DNA of 64,000 nt from the NCBI GenBank assembly GCA_036675275.1, contig JAKFFG010000023.1, positions 1 through 64,000 of the forward strand. The letters run 5' to 3'. The DNA comes from Pollutimonas sp036675275 (GTDB lineage Bacteria; Pseudomonadota; Gammaproteobacteria; Burkholderiales; Burkholderiaceae_B). The notes beneath the pieces are model-generated. The model made no database searches, was not told the origin of the DNA, and saw only the letters and a program-made list of their open reading frames with translations. Shown piece by piece: positions 60,993 to 64,000 of the stretch. The position numbers and the translations under genes are program-made. Numbering within the stretch: position 1 is the stretch's first letter; each line of letters starts with the position of its first letter.

Positions 60993-61965
60993 CGATGCAG
61001 GAATCCAGATAGGCGGCGGCCCCGGTCAGTGCCGGGTTATCGCTGGTGATGACGAAGACCGGTATGGCCGCCATGTAGTCCGAGAAGCGCCCCTTGTCGT
61101 TGAAGCGCTGGCGAAACGGGGAATTAACGAAATAGTCGCCCAGCTTGGGGATGATGCCGCCGCCGATATAAATGCCGCCGCGCGCGCCAAGCATGAGCGC
61201 AAGATTGCTGGCTACCGTGCCCAGAATGGCGCAGAAGGTGTTCAGTGCCTGGCGGCAATAGCGGCAGCTGTCGGCAATCGCGTGCCGGCTGATGTCGGCA
61301 GCCGAATAATCTTGCCCCCGGATGCCCGCGCGCCGGCACAGCTGCTGATAAATGAATTGCAGGCCGGATCCCGAGACCAGGCGCTCCATGGAGACATGCC
61401 CGAATTCCGCATGCGCGTCTTGCCAAAGTGCGAGTTCTTGTTCGTCGGCGGGCGCGAAACTGACATGTCCGCCTTCGGCGGCCAGGGGCACCCATCCTTG
61501 CGATGTCGGGATAAGCGCAGAGACGCCCAGTCCGGTGCCTGGGCCGACGACGCCCAGCGGTGTTCCGGCCACGGCCTGTCCGGAGCCGACCGGACGCAAT
61601 TGGTTTTGCGGCAGATGCGGCAGGGCCAGTGCCAGCGCGGTGAAGTCGTTGAGGAAATGCAGCTTGTCGAAGCCGCAGGCCAGTCGCGTGGCTTCGATCG
61701 AAAATTCCCACGGGAAGTTGGTCATTTTTACGTGATCGCCGACGATGGGATTGGCGATTCCGAGCGCGGCGTGCTTGACTGTGTGATGACCGACGCGGCG
61801 CAGATAGTCATTGATGGCCTCTTCGATGCCGGGATAGTCGGCCACGTTGACCACGCTGACTTCCCGTATGTCATCGACCGACGCCGACAGGGCGAATCGC
61901 GCATGCGTGCCGCCTATGTCCGCAATAAGACGGGACGGCTTTTGTTCAGTGGTGCCAATAGACAT
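60985..61965 (-). CDS. glk: Glucokinase
   Basis: This 326-residue ROK-independent glucokinase (E. coli Glk type) phosphorylates glucose to G6P. It has LIADIGGTHARFALS at the phosphate loop, FLNDFTALALALP with the catalytic Asp, VVGPGTGLGVSAL and AEGGHVSFAPADEQE. It overlaps pgl by 20 bases and hexR by eight, so translation is coupled along the operon. Confidence 0.95.
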   Translation of the reverse strand: MSIGTTEQKPSRLIADIGGTHARFALSASVDDIREVSVVNVADYPGIEEAINDYLRRVGHHTVKHAALGIANPIVGDHVKMTNFPWEFSIEATRLACGFDKLHFLNDFTALALALPHLPQNQLRPVGSGQAVAGTPLGVVGPGTGLGVSALIPTSQGWVPLAAEGGHVSFAPADEQELALWQDAHAEFGHVSMERLVSGSGLQFIYQQLCRRAGIRGQDYSAADISRHAIADSCRYCRQALNTFCAILGTVASNLALMLGARGGIYIGGGIIPKLGDYFVNSPFRQRFNDKGRFSDYMAAIPVFVITSDNPALTGAAAYLDSCIDE

Positions 61966-62620
61966 CGAGAGGTGCTCCGGTCTGCTTGATAAGGTAGCTT
62001 ACTGGCAGGCGTGGTGTCGCCTGAAGCGCGGCCTGTTCGAAAATGCGCAGCTTGTGGGAGCCGCTGATGGGAAGCATGAGGTGCTCTGTCTCTAATATTG
62101 CCGCCAGCGTCATGCTGATTCTTTCATGCGCCGCGTGCAATGGGCTGATGTGGATATAACGTTGGCTTGTCTGCGGATCAAGTGCCTGTGCAAGCTGCGG
62201 CGCATCAGGAAATAAAGACGCGGTGTGGCCATCATCGCCCATGCCCAGCACAGTCACGGTTATGGCATGAGTTTGCCGGTTGGCGTCCTGCAGACTCCGT
62301 TCCAGGTCGTCCGGGTGGCTGACCAAGCCGGTGAAGCGCGCATGCTCGGCGCGGTTCTTCAATAAATGGCTGCGCACCAGCAATTCGTTGCTGTCTGGAT
62401 GGTCTGGAGGAACAAAGCGTTCATCGACCAGCGTGACATGAATTTTTTCCCAGGGTAGGTCTTCCAGGCTCAGTTGCTCGAACAGTGGCACGGGCGACCG
62501 TCCGCCGGAGACGGCCAGCCCGGCATTGCCCGTCCGCTCGATGGCATTGCGCAGCAATGTGGATATGTGGCCCACGATGGCATCCAGGCAGTCTTGCTGC
62601 GTGTCGAAATCATGTCGCAT
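61946..62620 (-). CDS. pgl: 6-phosphogluconolactonase
   Basis: This 224-residue lactonase hydrolyses 6-phosphogluconolactone in the pentose phosphate and Entner-Doudoroff routes. The family signature is present as LAVSGGRSPVPLFEQLS, VTLVDERFVPPDHPDSNE and LGMGDDGHTASLFPDAP. The ATG at 62620 has a GAGGAGA site. The longer upstream reading runs through the end of zwf and was rejected. Confidence 0.95.
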   Translation of the reverse strand: MRHDFDTQQDCLDAIVGHISTLLRNAIERTGNAGLAVSGGRSPVPLFEQLSLEDLPWEKIHVTLVDERFVPPDHPDSNELLVRSHLLKNRAEHARFTGLVSHPDDLERSLQDANRQTHAITVTVLGMGDDGHTASLFPDAPQLAQALDPQTSQRYIHISPLHAAHERISMTLAAILETEHLMLPISGSHKLRIFEQAALQATPRLPVSYLIKQTGAPLDVYWHH

Positions 62621-62621
62621 T

Positions 62622-64000
62622 TCAGGTCTCCTCGTGCCACAAGACGCCGGCACGCGAAGCCAGGGCGCTTGAAGCCGCCGGCCCCCAACTGCCTGCCGTG
62701 TAGGTTTTCGGTGGAATGGAATACTTGCTCCAGCACTCCAGTATGGGTTCGACCCAGGCCCAGGCCTGTGCCTGTTCGTCGCGGCGCATGAAGAGCGACA
62801 ACTGTCCGCGTATGACTTCCAGCAACAGTCGTTCATAGGCGTCGGCGCGGCGCGCCTTGAACATGGTGGGAAAATCCAGGTTGAGGTAAGTCGACTGCAG
62901 ATTCATGGCGTCGCCCGGCTCCTTGGCCAGGAAATACAGGCGCACGCTTTCTTTGGGCTGCAAGCCTATGACCATCCGGTTGGCCGAATGCAGGCCCATG
63001 GGCGAGGGAAACAGCGCATGCGGAACGTCGCGGAAGTTGATGACGATCTCCGCTACACGCTCTTGCAGGCGTTTGCCGGTACGCAGAAAGAACGGTATGC
63101 CCGCCCAGCGCCAGTTGACGATTTCCGCCTGCAGGGCGACAAAGGTTTCGGTATTGCTGTCTGCGGCAACGTGTTGTTCTTCACGGTATCCGGCCACCGG
63201 CTTGCCGTTGATAGCGCCGCTGCGGTACTGGCCCCGCACGCTTTTGGACAGCACGTCTTCAGTACTGAAGGGTTTCAGCGACCTGAGCACCTTCAGCTTT
63301 TCGTCCCGTATGGCATCTTCTGAAAGACTGGGAGGAGGCTCCATGGCCACGATGCACAAAAGCTGCAGAAGATGGCTCTGCAGCATGTCTCTCAGCGCTC
63401 CGGTGCGATCATAAAATTCGCCACGCCCTTCCACGCCCAGGTCTTCGGCAATGGTGATCTGTATATTGTCTATCCACTCGCGGCGCCACAGGGGTTCGAA
63501 CAGTGTGTTGCCAAAGCGGATTGCCATCAGGTTCTGTACCGATTCCTTGCCCAGGTAGTGATCGATACGATAGATCTGGTTTTCCGTGAAGCACCGTCCC
63601 ACCGCCTCGCTGATGGTGTCCGACGATTTCAGGTCGTGGCCAAGAGGCTTTTCCAGCACCACCCGCACATGCGGATGGTTCAGTCCTACCGCGGCTAGAT
63701 TCTGGCAGATCGATATGAACAGATGGGGAGCGGTAGCCAAATAGCATACGGTGATGCGCTCGCCCGGGCTGCTCATGGCCTGAACCAGATTCCGGTAGTC
63801 TTGCGCATTGTTTGCGTCCAGCGTGTGGAAGTGCAGGCGGCTGGCGAAGCTTTCCCATATGCCTTCATCGTAGTCACTGCCCAATTTGGGTCGGACCCTT
63901 CGCTGCAGCAGCTCCAGATAGCCCTCAAGGCCGAGAGCCTCTCGCCCAAGCGCAAAAATGCGGCCGTCCGCATGCAAGGCGCCGGCCTTGTGGGCCTGGT
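62622..64000 (-). CDS. zwf: Glucose-6-phosphate dehydrogenase (5' end outside the window)
   Basis: This NADP-linked enzyme makes 6-phosphogluconolactone. The reading runs off the window (starting in AHKAGALHADGRIFALGR). It contains VVLEKPLGHDL, the active-site IYRIDHYLGKESVQNL with its histidine, and LQSHLLQLLCIVAMEPP. About 460 residues are seen; the missing part is the N-terminal NADP-binding GxxGDL motif. The stop is two bases from the pgl start. Confidence 0.95.
   Translation of the reverse strand, partial: QAHKAGALHADGRIFALGREALGLEGYLELLQRRVRPKLGSDYDEGIWESFASRLHFHTLDANNAQDYRNLVQAMSSPGERITVCYLATAPHLFISICQNLAAVGLNHPHVRVVLEKPLGHDLKSSDTISEAVGRCFTENQIYRIDHYLGKESVQNLMAIRFGNTLFEPLWRREWIDNIQITIAEDLGVEGRGEFYDRTGALRDMLQSHLLQLLCIVAMEPPPSLSEDAIRDEKLKVLRSLKPFSTEDVLSKSVRGQYRSGAINGKPVAGYREEQHVAADSNTETFVALQAEIVNWRWAGIPFFLRTGKRLQERVAEIVINFRDVPHALFPSPMGLHSANRMVIGLQPKESVRLYFLAKEPGDAMNLQSTYLNLDFPTMFKARRADAYERLLLEVIRGQLSLFMRRDEQAQAWAWVEPILECWSKYSIPPKTYTAGSWGPAASSALASRAGVLWHEET

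Noticed and set aside
60913..61989. 358-codon plus-strand frame over glk
   Set aside because: It is antisense to glucokinase, which has all its motifs.
1..64000. CRISPR arrays, complete prophages or riboswitches
   Set aside because: No regularly spaced repeats, phage structural genes or riboswitch-like leaders were found on reading both strands.

Overview
The window looks like the chromosome of a betaproteobacterium of the Burkholderiales, most likely an Alcaligenaceae member (Bordetella, Achromobacter or Pusillimonas type). The basis is high GC, a Bug-family solute receptor beside an IclR regulator, a zwf-pgl-glk-hexR cluster, and the order cysS, 3-methyladenine glycosylase, accA, tilS, lysC, tRNA-Ser. 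This is inference from gene content and order, since no database search was possible.

Positions 1 to about 31,450 are mostly core. They hold sulfite reductase (cysJ and a cysI cut short by a junction with a cytochrome oxidase subunit I fragment), roxA and mutS, a MazEF-type toxin-antitoxin pair, an EamA exporter, a PLP homeostasis protein, a luciferase-like oxidoreductase, and a hydrolase/DUF3182/PRC-barrel envelope or stress group. A repeated, DnaA-box-like inverted repeat lies before an IclR gene. Then follow a Bug receptor with a 3-oxoacid CoA-transferase pair, trmJ, suhB, a TerC/CBS protein, uppP, beta-carbonic anhydrase, an NCS2 permease with an extra C-terminal domain, lpxH, a hybrid-looking cyclophilin, a TPR protein, and the block cysS to lysC ending at tRNA-Ser(GCU).

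Positions 31,449 to about 42,863 look like a genomic island. One end is an intact tRNA-Ser and the other a degenerate copy of that tRNA's 3' end. Inside, an 8.7-kb module (2-hydroxyacid dehydrogenase, FAD amine oxidase, XRE-cupin regulator, dipeptide-type ABC transporter) is flanked by a 132-bp direct repeat of the 3' end of a small secreted-protein gene. A fluoroacetate-dehalogenase-like hydrolase and a ParDE pair fill the rest. A further 2 kb of orphan genes follows (YkvA-like, two unknowns).

Positions 45,054 to the end return to core-like content: gamma-carbonic anhydrase-like protein, FMN hydroxyacid dehydrogenase, a phosphoribosyltransferase-HAD fusion, tRNA-Arg(ACG), an orphan gene, MPG glycosylase, a cold shock protein and adenine/adenosine deaminase. 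A GntR regulator then faces a catabolic operon across a 21-bp palindrome. That operon holds a branched-chain-type ABC importer with LivM, LivG and LivF in one polypeptide, two SDR dehydrogenases, a lambda-crystallin-like 3-hydroxy dehydrogenase and a beta-keto acid cleavage enzyme. It reads as a complete import, oxidise and cleave pathway for an unidentified 3-hydroxy acid. The window closes with hexR, glk, pgl and a zwf cut by the window edge.
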